Assembly: GCF_009192765.1 (NCBI RefSeq) | Contig: NZ_VOHQ01000020.1 | Coordinates: 16,381-80,380 of the forward strand | Reading direction: 5' to 3' | DNA: 64,000 nt | From: Agriterribacter humi | GTDB taxonomy: Bacteria > Bacteroidota > Bacteroidia > Chitinophagales > Chitinophagaceae | Shown: piece by piece, positions 51,489-60,352 of the stretch | How the letters are laid out: each line of letters starts with the position of its first letter | How positions within the stretch are numbered: position 1 is the stretch's first letter | Notes under the pieces: model-generated | Told to the model about the DNA's origin: nothing | The model's database searches: none | The model's input: the letters and a program-made list of their open reading frames with translations, nothing else | Position numbers and translations under genes: made by a program

Positions 51489-52442
51489 TTATCGCTTTCT
51501 CCGTATTCTTATCGTAGAGTTTTGTGTTAAACTGCTCGAAAGAAATATTTCGTGCCGGTTTACGCCATCGGTCAACACCATTAAAGCGGTATTGGGCGCT
51601 ATACTTCCTAAGTTTTCGGCAAACATGCTTATTTCATTGTATTCTTTGGTTGTATCTAAAACAGTGTAAAACACAATACCTCTTTCGCTGAGCGACTGGT
51701 GCGTGGAAACGGGTTCTTTATTAAAGAAAACAGAAATACTGTCGCCGTCTACTATGCCATTGTCATAAAAGGTGAGCCGCAGTGAGTCGGAATATACCCA
51801 TATCTCTTTGCCTACTACTTCTTTTCGCTTAGTGAACTCTTCCAGTATCTTTTGCGCTTCCATTTTTTCGGCCGAAGGCTCTTTTACTTTCAGGTCTACC
51901 GAATCAGGAACATACACTTTAGGATCATTTACTACCACGTCTTCTTCGGAAGGGCGCCATATTTTTTTAATGGCTGCGAACTTATCTATTAAGCTATCTG
52001 TGTTTAGCGCTTCGCCATATACAAAGTCGAAAGCTATATCGGGGCAGGTATACTTGTATTTACCCTGAGTGGTAAACACCCCTTTAATGCTGGTGCTTAC
52101 GCGGGAGGCTGTAAGTATAGCCCGCAGATCCATAATACATTCCACACCATTGCTGGCCGATGCCCGAAAGTAAGTAATGGGAACATCCTTGATCAGCACT
52201 TCCCTTGTTCGCTGATTGTAGGTGCCTTTTACGTAAAAACTCTGGTAGCTGTCGCGGAAATAATAACTGATAATACCTTTTACTTCGTTATTATTCTGTT
52301 TCAGATCAAGTTCAACCAGGTAATTGTTGTGCGATCCGCCCAACAACACATCGGCGCTGCCAAACCAGCTTCCTTTTATGCCCTGGGCTATAATACCATG
52401 TGTTGTACATAAAAAACAAAAGAGGGTTAGTAATATTCTCAT
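51489..52442 (-). CDS. Exported protein of unknown function (317 aa)
   Basis: I do not recognise a named family. A signal peptide (ILLTLFCFLCTTHGIIAQ) is followed by a beta-rich domain (about 20-165; LDLKQNNNEVKGIISYYFR, YNQRTREVLIKDVPITYFR), a charged middle with PSEAEKMEAQKIL-like helix and a second beta domain (about 210-310; LTFYDNGIVDGDSISVFFN). The latter resembles the beta-sandwich often found after outer-membrane anchor domains. It ends four bases from the stop of the amylase gene (convergent). The protein may be surface-exposed. Confidence 0.8.
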   Translation of the reverse strand: MRILLTLFCFLCTTHGIIAQGIKGSWFGSADVLLGGSHNNYLVELDLKQNNNEVKGIISYYFRDSYQSFYVKGTYNQRTREVLIKDVPITYFRASASNGVECIMDLRAILTASRVSTSIKGVFTTQGKYKYTCPDIAFDFVYGEALNTDSLIDKFAAIKKIWRPSEEDVVVNDPKVYVPDSVDLKVKEPSAEKMEAQKILEEFTKRKEVVGKEIWVYSDSLRLTFYDNGIVDGDSISVFFNKEPVSTHQSLSERGIVFYTVLDTTKEYNEISMFAENLGSIAPNTALMVLTDGVNRHEIFLSSSLTQNSTIRIRRKR

Positions 52443-52559
52443 CTAACTACTTGAATAGTACGGTTATGTAAATACATGCAAAGTAACGTTTGATATGTAA
52501 AAGTATTGTAAATAAACTGTTTATCTTCTGCAGGTCTCTGCTACGGCAAACTTCATCTG

Positions 52560-53000
52560 TTAAATACCATATTTTCTTTTAATCTCTCTTTCGCTGTCGC
52601 GGGCTTTAATTGTTTCTCTTTTATCGTGCAATTTTTTTCCCTTGCCAAGCCCAACTTCTATTTTAGCCAATCCTTTATCGTTAAAAAAAATGCTCAGCGG
52701 CACTATGGTGAATCCCTTTTCCTTTAATTTGGATTCAAGCTTCTTCAATTCTTTTTTATTCAGCAGCAATTTTCGTTCCCGCAAAGGCTCGTGGTTGTGA
52801 TAGGTTCCATGGCTGTATTCCGCAATATGAAGACTTTTGATCCATAGTTCTCCTTTGTGAAAATAGCAGTAGCTGTCATTAAAGCTTGCCCTGCCTTCCC
52901 GCAGGGATTTTACCTCTGTGCCCGTTAATACCAGCCCCGCCACATATTTGTCTTCTATGTGATATTCATAATAGGCGGAGCGGTTACGTATATTAGACAT
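52560..53000 (-). CDS. smpB: SsrA-binding protein SmpB
   Basis: SmpB carries tmRNA to stalled ribosomes for trans-translation. I choose ATG 53000 (MSNIRNRSAYYEYHIED), the usual start, not the upstream ATG. The 146-residue protein has the family pattern AGLVLTGTEVKSLREGRASFND, ELWIKSLHIAEYSHGTYHNHEP, RKLLLNKKELKKL and the basic C-terminal tail (LGKGKKLHDKRETIKARDSEREIKRKYGI region) that reads the empty decoding channel. It lies 52 bases behind accD on the same strand. The ssrA gene was not found in this window. Confidence 0.96.
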   Translation of the reverse strand: MSNIRNRSAYYEYHIEDKYVAGLVLTGTEVKSLREGRASFNDSYCYFHKGELWIKSLHIAEYSHGTYHNHEPLRERKLLLNKKELKKLESKLKEKGFTIVPLSIFFNDKGLAKIEVGLGKGKKLHDKRETIKARDSEREIKRKYGI

Positions 53001-53052
53001 GCTTTTATAAATAGTGATTTCCCGAAAGGCAAACAAATACGGGCGTTACAGG

Positions 53053-53964
53053 TTAAGATTCAAATAGTGTAAGGAGTGTAGCTATTTTTTCTTTCAATTC
53101 CTTACGGGGAATGATAATATCCAAAAAACCATGATCCATTAAAAATTCAGAGCTTTGAAAGCCGGGAGGAAGGTCTTTTTTTATGGTTTCTTTAATTACC
53201 CGCGGACCGGCAAATCCTATCATAGCTCCCGGTTCTCCTATATTTATATCTCCAAGCATCGCAAATGAGGCAGTTGTTCCGCCATAAGTAGGATCCGTGC
53301 AAAGAGAGATATAGGGAATGCGTGCATCCGACAATTGCGATAATTTTCCGGAAGTTTTGGCCAATTGCATGAGTGAAAAAGCACTTTCCATCATTCTGGC
53401 TCCGCCGCTTTTACTAATGATCAGTAAGGGAAAACGATGCTGCAGGCAATAATCAACTGCTTTTGCTATTTTTTCACCCATTACGCTTCCCAGCGACCCG
53501 CCAATAAAATTAAAATCCATACAACAAACTACCAGTGCATGGCTATTTATTTTACCTGTGGCAACAGAAATGGAATCGTTTAAACCGGTTTTCCGGTAAG
53601 CTTCCTCCAGGCGTTTTTGATAAGGTTTCAGGTCGTTGAACTTCAAAAAATCAACAGAGCGGATATTGACGAATAATTCTTCGTATTGCTGCTGGTCGAA
53701 TAATATATCAAAATATTCCTGGCTGCCTATGCGGTGATGATAATTACATTTAGGGCAAACAAAAAGATTCTCTTTCAGTTCCAGCACCGTGCAGGTGTAT
53801 TTACAACTCGGGCACTTGATCCATAATCCGTCAGGAGTTTCCTTTTTTTCTGCTGTAGACGTAAGTATTCCTTTTTTGATTCGCTTGAACCAACGACTTC
53901 TTGCTTCATCATTGTTTCCATCCTCGCCTGCAAGGTTGGCATCAAAATCTTCTTCGTGTTGCAT
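53053..53964 (-). CDS. accD: Acetyl-CoA carboxylase carboxyltransferase subunit beta
   Basis: AccD, with AccA, transfers carboxyl from biotin to acetyl-CoA to make malonyl-CoA for fatty-acid synthesis. I choose ATG 53964 (MQHEEDFDA); an upstream TTG adds eight residues. The zinc ribbon C-x2-C...C-x2-C is in WIKCPSCKYT and NLFVCPKCNYHH, followed by the crotonase-type core (SKSGGARMMESAFSLMQLAKTS; LCTDPTYGGTTASFAMLGDI; IGFAGPRVIKETI). About 303 residues, normal. A TATTTTTG box at 54014-54021 (minus strand) fits as its promoter. smpB follows 52 bases later, so the two may form one operon. Confidence 0.97.
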   Translation of the reverse strand: MQHEEDFDANLAGEDGNNDEARSRWFKRIKKGILTSTAEKKETPDGLWIKCPSCKYTCTVLELKENLFVCPKCNYHHRIGSQEYFDILFDQQQYEELFVNIRSVDFLKFNDLKPYQKRLEEAYRKTGLNDSISVATGKINSHALVVCCMDFNFIGGSLGSVMGEKIAKAVDYCLQHRFPLLIISKSGGARMMESAFSLMQLAKTSGKLSQLSDARIPYISLCTDPTYGGTTASFAMLGDINIGEPGAMIGFAGPRVIKETIKKDLPPGFQSSEFLMDHGFLDIIIPRKELKEKIATLLTLFES

Positions 53965-54013
53965 CTTTGTGCTTATGTTGGAGGTCAAGATTAACGAATT
54001 TATTGAATAATAA

Positions 54014-54021
54014 CAAAAATA
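54014..54021 (-). promoter_or_regulatory. -7 promoter box for accD
   Basis: TATTTTTG on the minus strand, matching TAnnTTTG, 49 bases upstream of the accD ATG. Confidence 0.45.
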
Positions 54022-54154
54022 CCCGTTGCGTTATATCATACCGGAACGGCCGGAAAAGAAGGTGGTTCAACTGCTAACAGGTAATATTTAGCGTGCAAAC
54101 AAAAAATATGGGGGGCAAAGATAAAGAAGAAATTATAATCCGGCCAGCCCCGGA

Positions 54155-54244
54155 TCTTTGATTTCTGGGTTGTTGATCTCTGATAGTCTGTACAGTAACC
54201 CTTAACCATAAACTCTCAAACTACAAACTCCCAAACTTCAAATG
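54155..54244. repeat. Intergenic word repeat (CAAACTCCCAAACTTC type)
   Basis: AACTCTCAAACTACAAACTC and CCCAAACTTCAAATG words precede the permease stop codon; ATTTCTGGGTTGTTGATCTC words are before it. They sit in the 256-base gap between accD and the permease gene. Confidence 0.45.
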
Positions 54245-55465
54245 CTAATTCCTCAGCTCAAAAGCCTGGCTGGCTGCACGTTTTGAAGGAAGCCAGGATG
54301 CAGTTATTGCAATAATAAAAACAGTAACAGCTACAATGATGAAATCGGAAAATACCAGTTTTACCGGGTAATAATCAATAATAAAAGAAGTGCCTTCCAA
54401 GGGAATGAGTTTAAACTGCAATTGTAAAAAACACAGTACCAGTGCCAATATTATTCCTATTCCGCTACCAACAGTGGCCAGTACAACGCCTTCCGTTAAA
54501 AAAACTTTTTGTATCCATCCCCGGTCAGCGCCCATAGATTGTAAAATTTGTATATCCTTTTGCTTTTCCAGTACCAGCATACTTAAAGCGCCTATCATAT
54601 TAAATGCCGCTACCACCAGCACTAAAATAAATATACCAAAAATGGCATATTTTTCCAGGCGCATTACATTGTATAAGCTGCTGTTTTGTTCATAACGGGT
54701 TTGTACGATATAGTTGGTTCCTAACAGTTGCTGAATCTGGCTTTTGGTTATTTTTTCATTATCCGCATTGGCAATAGCAATTTCCACAGCGCTGTACTCA
54801 TTGGGTTTAAAATTCATGTATTGTCTTACAAAATCCAGGTTGGTGAGCACATATTTATTATCGAAATCCTGCTGAATGGCAAAGGCGCCATTGGGGATGA
54901 TCTTTCCTTCATTAAAAGACGACATCGGGTTGCTGATATCATCAACTCCTTTTTTGGGTAAATAAACGGTAAGGCTGCCAATGGCCCTATCGCTTAAAAT
55001 GGCAACTGCGTTTTCAATGCCCACGCCCATAACCGCCCCCGGATGTTCCGCATCGCCCAGCAAAAACTGGCCCCTCACTAAGCTTTTTTCAACTGTAGTA
55101 ACTTTAGTATAGTTTGAATCAACTCCTTTTAGTTCAACAATGGCCTGGTAGTTCTGGTTCTGCAAAAGTGCTTTTTCTTCTGCTACCAGTGAAAAGTTGC
55201 TGATATTGTTTATTTTTTTAAGTTCCGCTATTTGTGAAGGCGTAAGGATAATGGTTTTGCCGGATGCAGCGGTAATTCTGAGGTCGGTGTAAAATGTGGA
55301 ATACAGTGATTTTACAAGGTCTTCAAAGCCATTAAAGGCGCTCCACAGCACCAATAAAGCCGCCGTGGCAAAAGCAATGGCTGTTACACTTACCCATGCA
55401 ATGATATTAATGGCATTGGTAGATTTTTTGGCTTTAAAATATCTCCAGGCAAAGGTTAAATACAA
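54245..55465 (-). CDS. FtsX-like permease (LolC/LolE-type ABC transporter permease)
   Basis: A 406-residue inner-membrane protein with the MacB/LolE topology: an N-terminal membrane helix (INIIAWVSVTAIAFATAALLV), a periplasmic domain of about 220 residues, and three C-terminal helices (FGIFILVLVVAAFNMIGALSMLVL; VVLATVGSGIGIILALVLCF; FSDFIIVAVTVFIIAITASWL) with the FtsX signature between. LolCE exports lipoproteins to the outer membrane; in Bacteroidetes this family may do so or export other substrates. The cognate ATPase is not next to it. It is 79 bases downstream of rbfA on the same strand, as seen in related genomes. Confidence 0.92.
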   Translation of the reverse strand: MYLTFAWRYFKAKKSTNAINIIAWVSVTAIAFATAALLVLWSAFNGFEDLVKSLYSTFYTDLRITAASGKTIILTPSQIAELKKINNISNFSLVAEEKALLQNQNYQAIVELKGVDSNYTKVTTVEKSLVRGQFLLGDAEHPGAVMGVGIENAVAILSDRAIGSLTVYLPKKGVDDISNPMSSFNEGKIIPNGAFAIQQDFDNKYVLTNLDFVRQYMNFKPNEYSAVEIAIANADNEKITKSQIQQLLGTNYIVQTRYEQNSSLYNVMRLEKYAIFGIFILVLVVAAFNMIGALSMLVLEKQKDIQILQSMGADRGWIQKVFLTEGVVLATVGSGIGIILALVLCFLQLQFKLIPLEGTSFIIDYYPVKLVFSDFIIVAVTVFIIAITASWLPSKRAASQAFELRN

Positions 55466-55544
55466 TATAAATGATTTATGCTAAGGTAATTATATATAAT
55501 AGATATTATGAATTATGAGGGGTAGCAAAAAAATGCCCGCTGTA

Positions 55545-55925
55545 TCATTTGTTCTTTTCATCCCTTTCTTCATTGATCTTTTTAAAGAGTTCTTCCATTT
55601 TAAATACATGTTCAAGTGTGTCATCAATAAAGAACTTCAATTCGGGTATGCGGCGCAACTGGCGTTTAACTCTTGCTGTTAGTTCCTTCTTAATTTCCCA
55701 GGCTTTATCTTCGATCTTTTTTAAACCTTCTTTTGGGTCTTTCACCTGGAAGAAGCTCAGGTATATCCTGGCTTCCAGCAGGTCTGGCGTTATTTTTACC
55801 GATGATATGGAAACCATTCCACCCTCCAGCATATTCAATCCAAGGCGTTGAAATATTTCGTTAAACTCTTCATATAATAAACCGGCTACCTGTTTCTGAC
55901 GCTTTCCTTCCTGCATTTCATTCAA
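55545..55925 (-). CDS. rbfA: 30S ribosome-binding factor RbfA
   Basis: RbfA binds the 30S subunit during late 16S rRNA maturation and cold adaptation. The 126-residue protein has the family pattern: GKRQKQVAGLLYEEFNEIFQR at the N-terminus, VSISSVKITPDLLEARIYLSFF, KELTARVKRQLRRIPELKFFIDDTLEHVFKMEELF. A charged C-terminal tail (KINEERDEKNK) follows. It is upstream of the FtsX-like permease on the same strand and divergent from an ABC exporter gene across a 54-base gap, so their promoters must overlap. Confidence 0.95.
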   Translation of the reverse strand: MNEMQEGKRQKQVAGLLYEEFNEIFQRLGLNMLEGGMVSISSVKITPDLLEARIYLSFFQVKDPKEGLKKIEDKAWEIKKELTARVKRQLRRIPELKFFIDDTLEHVFKMEELFKKINEERDEKNK

Positions 55926-55979
55926 GTTTAGTGGCTGTAAATTTACTTACTTTGCCGTTCAATTTGATCAGCAAACATA

Positions 55980-57788
55980 ATGAAGAAATATTCGAGGATT
56001 TTTAATTACCTGAAACAATACCGTACGGAAATTGTCCTTTACTTTATTTGTATCATATTTTCCATTGTTTTTTCTGTTGTTTCACTGGGCATGCTCGCCC
56101 CTTTTTTCGACCTTATTTTTATGGGAGACAATGCCGGCATGGTACCTAAGGCCGACAGCCCGCTTACAGCTTATATCCGTGAGCTTTTGATACTATGGGT
56201 TGGAGATTTAAACCCCAAAGGAGCATTGGCTTTTATTTGTGTTATTATAGTGAGTTCCATTTTATTGAAAAACCTGTTTCTCTATTTTTCTTTTAATATA
56301 CTCAATCCCGTAAAGAACAAAATTGTTAACATGCTTCGCTCGGAACTGTATTATAAAATACTTGGACTGCCTATTGGCTATTTTACCGAAAAAAGAAAGG
56401 GCGATCTCATTAGCCGTATTACCAATGATGTGGCAGAGGTTGAGGTTTCGCTTGTTGGAGCGCTGGAAGGCTGGATACGTGATCCGTTAACGATTTTAAT
56501 AAATTTTGCTGTTTTGTTTTACATCAGCCCGCAGTTAACCTTAGCCATTCTTGTGTGTATTCCGCTTGTGGGTTTTGTATTAGGACGTATTTCCCGTTCG
56601 CTGAAAAAGCAATCGAATGAGGCTGCTATAAAATTGGGAGAATCGTTATCGGTATTAGATGAAACGCTCAATGGACTGCGGGTGATTAAAGCATTTAATA
56701 TTGAAGCTTTACTAAGAAGCAGGTTTGGAAAAATAAATGATGAATTGTTGTATGCAAAGAACAAGATCAGCCGCCGCCGCGACATGGCCTCGCCTATGTC
56801 GGAATTTCTGGGAGTATTGGTTTTTGTGGGTATTTTATGGTTTGGCGGTCAAATGGTATTGGGTAACCAGCTTTCTTTGTCTCCTTCCATGTTCCTTGCC
56901 TACCTCGCCATGTTTTACAATATCATTAATCCTGTAAAAACATTATCAACCTCTTTCAGTAATATGCAAAAAGGATCTTCGGCTATTGTACGTATAGAAG
57001 AGATATTAAAAACAAAAGTAACGGTAGATGATAATCCCAACGGAAAACAACTGCTATCTTTTGACAGCCATATTGAATTTCGCGATGCAAGTTTCGCTTA
57101 CGATGATGCCGTAATACTCAATAAGATCAATCTTGTTATAGGAAAGGGAAAAACGGTTGCCCTGGTGGGTTCTTCAGGAGCGGGTAAATCTACCCTGGCC
57201 GACCTGGTGCCCCGGTTTCATGATGTAACCAGCGGGGAAGTACTGATAGATGGCATCAACATCAAAGATTACTCCCTGCACTCGGTGCGTAGCCTGATGA
57301 GTATAGTTACACAGGAACCTATTCTTTTTAACGATACCATTGCCAATAATATAGCACTGGGTCAGCAGGACGCAACAATGGAAGAAATTATTCACGCGGC
57401 AAAAATTGCCAATGCACACGATTTTATTATTAAAAAGGAAGGCGGGTACAACAGCAATATCGGCGACAGGGGAACCAAGCTGAGCGGTGGGGAAAGGCAG
57501 CGGCTCACCATTGCAAGGGCGGTATTAAAAAATCCTCCCATTCTTATATTAGACGAGGCTACCTCGTCGCTGGATACCGAAAGCGAGCGGTTGGTGCAGG
57601 ATGCTATTAACAATCTGATGGCCGACCGTACTTCTATTGTAATTGCGCACCGGCTGTCCACTGTTCGTCATGCAGATGAAATATTGGTGCTGCAAAAAGG
57701 TGAAATTGCCGAAAGAGGAACGCACGAACAGTTGCTGGCAATTAACGGCAAATATCGCCGGTTGGTGGAAATGCAGGAAGTGAGGTAG
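55980..57788 (+). CDS. MsbA-type ABC exporter (fused permease and ATPase)
   Basis: A 602-residue homodimeric-type exporter: six membrane helices in residues about 15-320, and a nucleotide-binding domain from about 350 with Walker A GSSGAGKST, Q-loop TQEPILFND, signature LSGGERQR, Walker B LILDEATSSLD and the H-loop IAHRLST. The N-terminal part with FDLIFMGDN matches the MsbA/lipid-A flippase branch in Bacteroidetes. It probably flips lipid A core or another lipid across the inner membrane. It is monocistronic; a long repeat block begins within a few bases of its stop. Confidence 0.95.
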   Translation: MKKYSRIFNYLKQYRTEIVLYFICIIFSIVFSVVSLGMLAPFFDLIFMGDNAGMVPKADSPLTAYIRELLILWVGDLNPKGALAFICVIIVSSILLKNLFLYFSFNILNPVKNKIVNMLRSELYYKILGLPIGYFTEKRKGDLISRITNDVAEVEVSLVGALEGWIRDPLTILINFAVLFYISPQLTLAILVCIPLVGFVLGRISRSLKKQSNEAAIKLGESLSVLDETLNGLRVIKAFNIEALLRSRFGKINDELLYAKNKISRRRDMASPMSEFLGVLVFVGILWFGGQMVLGNQLSLSPSMFLAYLAMFYNIINPVKTLSTSFSNMQKGSSAIVRIEEILKTKVTVDDNPNGKQLLSFDSHIEFRDASFAYDDAVILNKINLVIGKGKTVALVGSSGAGKSTLADLVPRFHDVTSGEVLIDGINIKDYSLHSVRSLMSIVTQEPILFNDTIANNIALGQQDATMEEIIHAAKIANAHDFIIKKEGGYNSNIGDRGTKLSGGERQRLTIARAVLKNPPILILDEATSSLDTESERLVQDAINNLMADRTSIVIAHRLSTVRHADEILVLQKGEIAERGTHEQLLAINGKYRRLVEMQEVR

Positions 57789-57789
57789 G

Positions 57790-57885
57790 GAAGGGTGCAG
57801 GTTTCAGGGTGCAGGTTTCAGGTCTCAGGTTTGCAGAAGAGAAATGTGGGAAATGGGGAGATGTGAAAATGTGGGGGAATGTGCT
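57790..57885. repeat. Intergenic word repeat (CAGGTTTCAGG and ATGTGAAAATGTG types)
   Basis: Directly after the exporter stop: GGGTGCAGGTTTCAGG, then GGTGCAGGTTTCAGGTCTCAGG in overlapping copies, then GAAATGTGGGAAATGGGGAG and ATGTGAAAATGTGGGGG. The first class recurs at 62078 and 63831, the second at 33790. Confidence 0.65.
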
Positions 57886-57934
57886 GATTTGAAAGTTTGA
57901 AAATGGGACAATCATCCCATCATATAGTAGTTGC

Positions 57935-58100
57935 CCGACTTATAGCTTATAGCTGACCGCTGATTGCCACCAGCATCAAGAGCCAAATAACAAGTACCAA
58001 ACCTGCCTGCGGCAGGCAAGCCTGTCCGCCGTGGCGGATAAAATTCAAATAGTAAATTCAAATCCGAAGCGAAATCCCAACGGTAAACGAAAAACAATAA
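57935..58100. repeat. Modular intergenic repeat with two palindromic modules
   Basis: Right part of the 327-base gene-free stretch 57789-58115. It starts with TATAGCTTATAGCTGACCGC words; then on the minus strand it matches 62161-62247 almost base for base (TTTACCGTTGGGATTTC, TTCGGATTTGAA, TATTTGAATTTTATCCGCC). TCCGCCGTGGCGGA is at 58025-58038. An extra palindrome TGCCTGC-G-GCAGGCA (58004-58018) is inserted between CAGG and TTTGGT, which are adjacent at 62239-62245. Confidence 0.75.
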
Positions 58101-58115
58101 ATCAAAAACATCCTC

Positions 58116-58547
58116 TTATCTCAACCTCTTCTCCATTACATAGTGGGCTACCGTAACTTCGTAAAACTCATTGCCTGAAATGGTATATCCGAATTTCTGG
58201 TAAAATCCCACAGCCGATTTGCGGGCATGCATCATTATGGTTTGATATCCTTTGTCACGGGCTACATTTTCTGCAAAATTCATTAAGGTAGCGCCTATGC
58301 CTTTTTTTTGAAGATTACTGCTTACCGCCATCTGGCGAAGCCTGCAGGTATCGGCCCCGGAACGGGTAAGCAGGCAGCAGCCAATGAGCTTTTCGTCTTC
58401 AAAAGCGCCAATCAGTACATCATCTTTTTCACGATTGAGTTCTTCCGGATCAAAATAAAGCCCCAGGGGCTTGCGCAATATCTCATCACGCAGTTCAATC
58501 ATCTGCTGGTATTCTTTTGAATCATGATCAATAATCTTTAAAGGCAT
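58116..58547 (-). CDS. GNAT-family N-acetyltransferase
   Basis: A 143-residue single-domain acetyltransferase. The acetyl-CoA-binding motif A is RLRQMAVSSNLQKKGIGATLM (core Q/R-x-x-G-x-G/A: QKKGIG), and motif B is AVGFYQKFGYTISGNEFYE. N-terminal RDEILRKPLGLYFDPEEL resembles the ElaA/YitH subgroup. The substrate is unknown. It is divergent from acpP and lies behind a repeat block. Confidence 0.92.
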   Translation of the reverse strand: MPLKIIDHDSKEYQQMIELRDEILRKPLGLYFDPEELNREKDDVLIGAFEDEKLIGCCLLTRSGADTCRLRQMAVSSNLQKKGIGATLMNFAENVARDKGYQTIMMHARKSAVGFYQKFGYTISGNEFYEVTVAHYVMEKRLR

Positions 58548-58712
58548 ACTGTTGATTTACAGGTGTATTATTTAAAAATACAAAAAAGCAGTATAAATGC
58601 CATCGTGTATTTTGGTCCAAAAAAGCAGGCTGGTAGCAGGGCTGCTCTGTAAATTATAGCTCTTGCGGGCAACGGTAAATAATTATCTTTTACAGACAAA
58701 CTCAAATAGATA

Positions 58713-58741
58713 TTGTTTTTACCTCAAAAACTATATTTTTG
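58713..58741 (+). promoter_or_regulatory. Promoter of acpP-fabF
   Basis: TTG at 58713-58715 and TATTTTTG at 58734-58741, 18 bases apart, match the Bacteroidetes promoter. It lies 28 bases before the acpP ATG. Confidence 0.65.
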
Positions 58742-58769
58742 CACCCAGTATTAACCAAATTTTACAACC

Positions 58770-59006
58770 ATGTCTGACATTGCAACAAGAGTTAAGAAGA
58801 TTATTGTTGACAAACTCGGTGTTGATGAAGCTGAGGTAACCCCTGAAGCATCTTTCACCAATGATCTGGGTGCTGATTCATTAGACACCGTAGAACTGAT
58901 CATGGAATTCGAAAAAGAATTCAATATTTCTATTCCTGATGAGCAAGCTGAGACAATTACTACTGTAGGGCAGTCTATTGCTTATCTTGAAGAACATGCA
59001 AAGTAA
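58770..59006 (+). CDS. acpP: Acyl carrier protein
   Basis: AcpP carries growing fatty acids on a phosphopantetheine arm attached to Ser37 ([17 protein letters not shown]). The 78-residue acidic helical protein has the standard pattern ([38 protein letters not shown]). fabF follows 39 bases downstream and rnc after that, the conserved acpP-fabF-rnc order of Bacteroidetes. The promoter upstream is one of the best in the window, as expected for a highly expressed gene. Confidence 0.98.
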   Translation: MSDIATRVKKIIVDKLGVDEAEVTPEASFTNDLGADSLDTVELIMEFEKEFNISIPDEQAETITTVGQSIAYLEEHAK

Positions 59007-59045
59007 TTTTCTCCCCATTTCCACTGATCGCAGGCAAACTTGCTT

Positions 59046-60299
59046 ATGGATTTAAAAAGAGTTGTTGTAACGGGCATTGGTGCCTTAACCCCTTTGGGAA
59101 ATTCTGTGCCCGAGTATTGGCATGGACTTATTCATGGCGTTTCGGGTGCCAATGCTATTACTTTATTTGATGCTTCAAAGTTCAAAACAAGGTTTGCCTG
59201 CGAATTAAAGAGCTTTGAGCCCACCGATTTCCTCGACAGAAAAGAAGCCCGTAAAATGGACCGCTTCACCCAAACTGCATTGGTTTGCAGCGATGAAGCG
59301 GTAAAGGATGCGGGTATTAGTAAGGAAACAGTTAATCCGGACAGGGTTGGGGTTATTTTTTCGAGTGGTATCGGCGGTTTAATTACTTTTCAGCAGGAAG
59401 TAACGGAGTTTGCAAAGGGAGACGGTACTCCCCGGTTTAATCCATTCTTTATTCCAAAAATGATCCTTGATATTGCCGCAGGGCAAATATCTATGCGTCA
59501 TGGTTTCCGCGGGCCTAATTATGCCGTGGTATCAGCCTGCGCCTCTTCTACCCACGCTATTATGGATGCTTTTAACCTTATTCGTTTGGGTAAAGCAGAT
59601 ATTATACTGGCAGGAGGAAGTGAAAGTGTGATCAAAGAAGCAGGAGTAGGTGGATTTAATGCAATGAAAGCGCTTAGTGAACGAAACGATGATCCCCAAA
59701 CCGCATCCCGGCCCTTTGATAAAGACCGCGATGGTTTTGTGATTGGCGAGGGTGCAGGCATGCTGGTAATGGAAAGTTTAGAGCATGCTATAGCCCGTGG
59801 CGCCAACATTGTGTGTGAAATTGCAGGCGCAGGAGCTACTGCCGATGCCCACCACATTACAGCCCCTCACCCGGAAGGACTGGGAGCTAAAAATGTGATG
59901 TTTGCTACTTTGGATGATGCTGGTATGAAGCCTGAAGACATTGATTATATTAATGTACATGGTACTTCTACTCCCCTTGGCGATATTTCAGAGGTGAGGG
60001 CCATACAAGCTGTTTTTGGTGAACATGCCTATAACCTTAATATCAGCTCTACCAAATCCATGACAGGCCATTTGTTGGGTGCTGCAGGTGTTATTGAGGC
60101 TATTGCCTGCGTGCTGGCGGTAAAAAATGATATTGTTCCTCCTACCATCAACCATTTTACTGATGATGAAGGACTCGATCCGAAACTCAATTTTACTTTT
60201 TGGAAAGCTCAAAAACGTACCGTTCGTGCAGCGCTCAGCAATACTTTTGGCTTTGGCGGGCATAATGCTTCGGTAATTATAAAAAAATATTCCGCCTGA
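59046..60299 (+). CDS. fabF: 3-oxoacyl-ACP synthase II
   Basis: FabF extends acyl-ACP with malonyl-ACP in fatty-acid synthesis. I choose ATG 59046 (MDLKRVVVTGIGALTPLGNS). The catalytic Cys165 is in VSACASSTHA; the two His are in VHGTSTPLGD and KSMTGHLLGAAG, and NTFGFGGHNAS closes the family pattern. The 417-residue length is normal. It lies between acpP and rnc on the same strand, 53 bases before the latter. Confidence 0.98.
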   Translation: MDLKRVVVTGIGALTPLGNSVPEYWHGLIHGVSGANAITLFDASKFKTRFACELKSFEPTDFLDRKEARKMDRFTQTALVCSDEAVKDAGISKETVNPDRVGVIFSSGIGGLITFQQEVTEFAKGDGTPRFNPFFIPKMILDIAAGQISMRHGFRGPNYAVVSACASSTHAIMDAFNLIRLGKADIILAGGSESVIKEAGVGGFNAMKALSERNDDPQTASRPFDKDRDGFVIGEGAGMLVMESLEHAIARGANIVCEIAGAGATADAHHITAPHPEGLGAKNVMFATLDDAGMKPEDIDYINVHGTSTPLGDISEVRAIQAVFGEHAYNLNISSTKSMTGHLLGAAGVIEAIACVLAVKNDIVPPTINHFTDDEGLDPKLNFTFWKAQKRTVRAALSNTFGFGGHNASVIIKKYSA

Positions 60300-60352
60300 T
60301 TTTAACGTTAAGCCCAATGAATGCGTGCAACTCTTAAAGAGTTACTTTACAT

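Noticed and set aside
57790..58115. Repeat block as a coding region or prophage remnant
   Set aside because: No frame with protein-like composition; all long frames are broken or cross palindromes.
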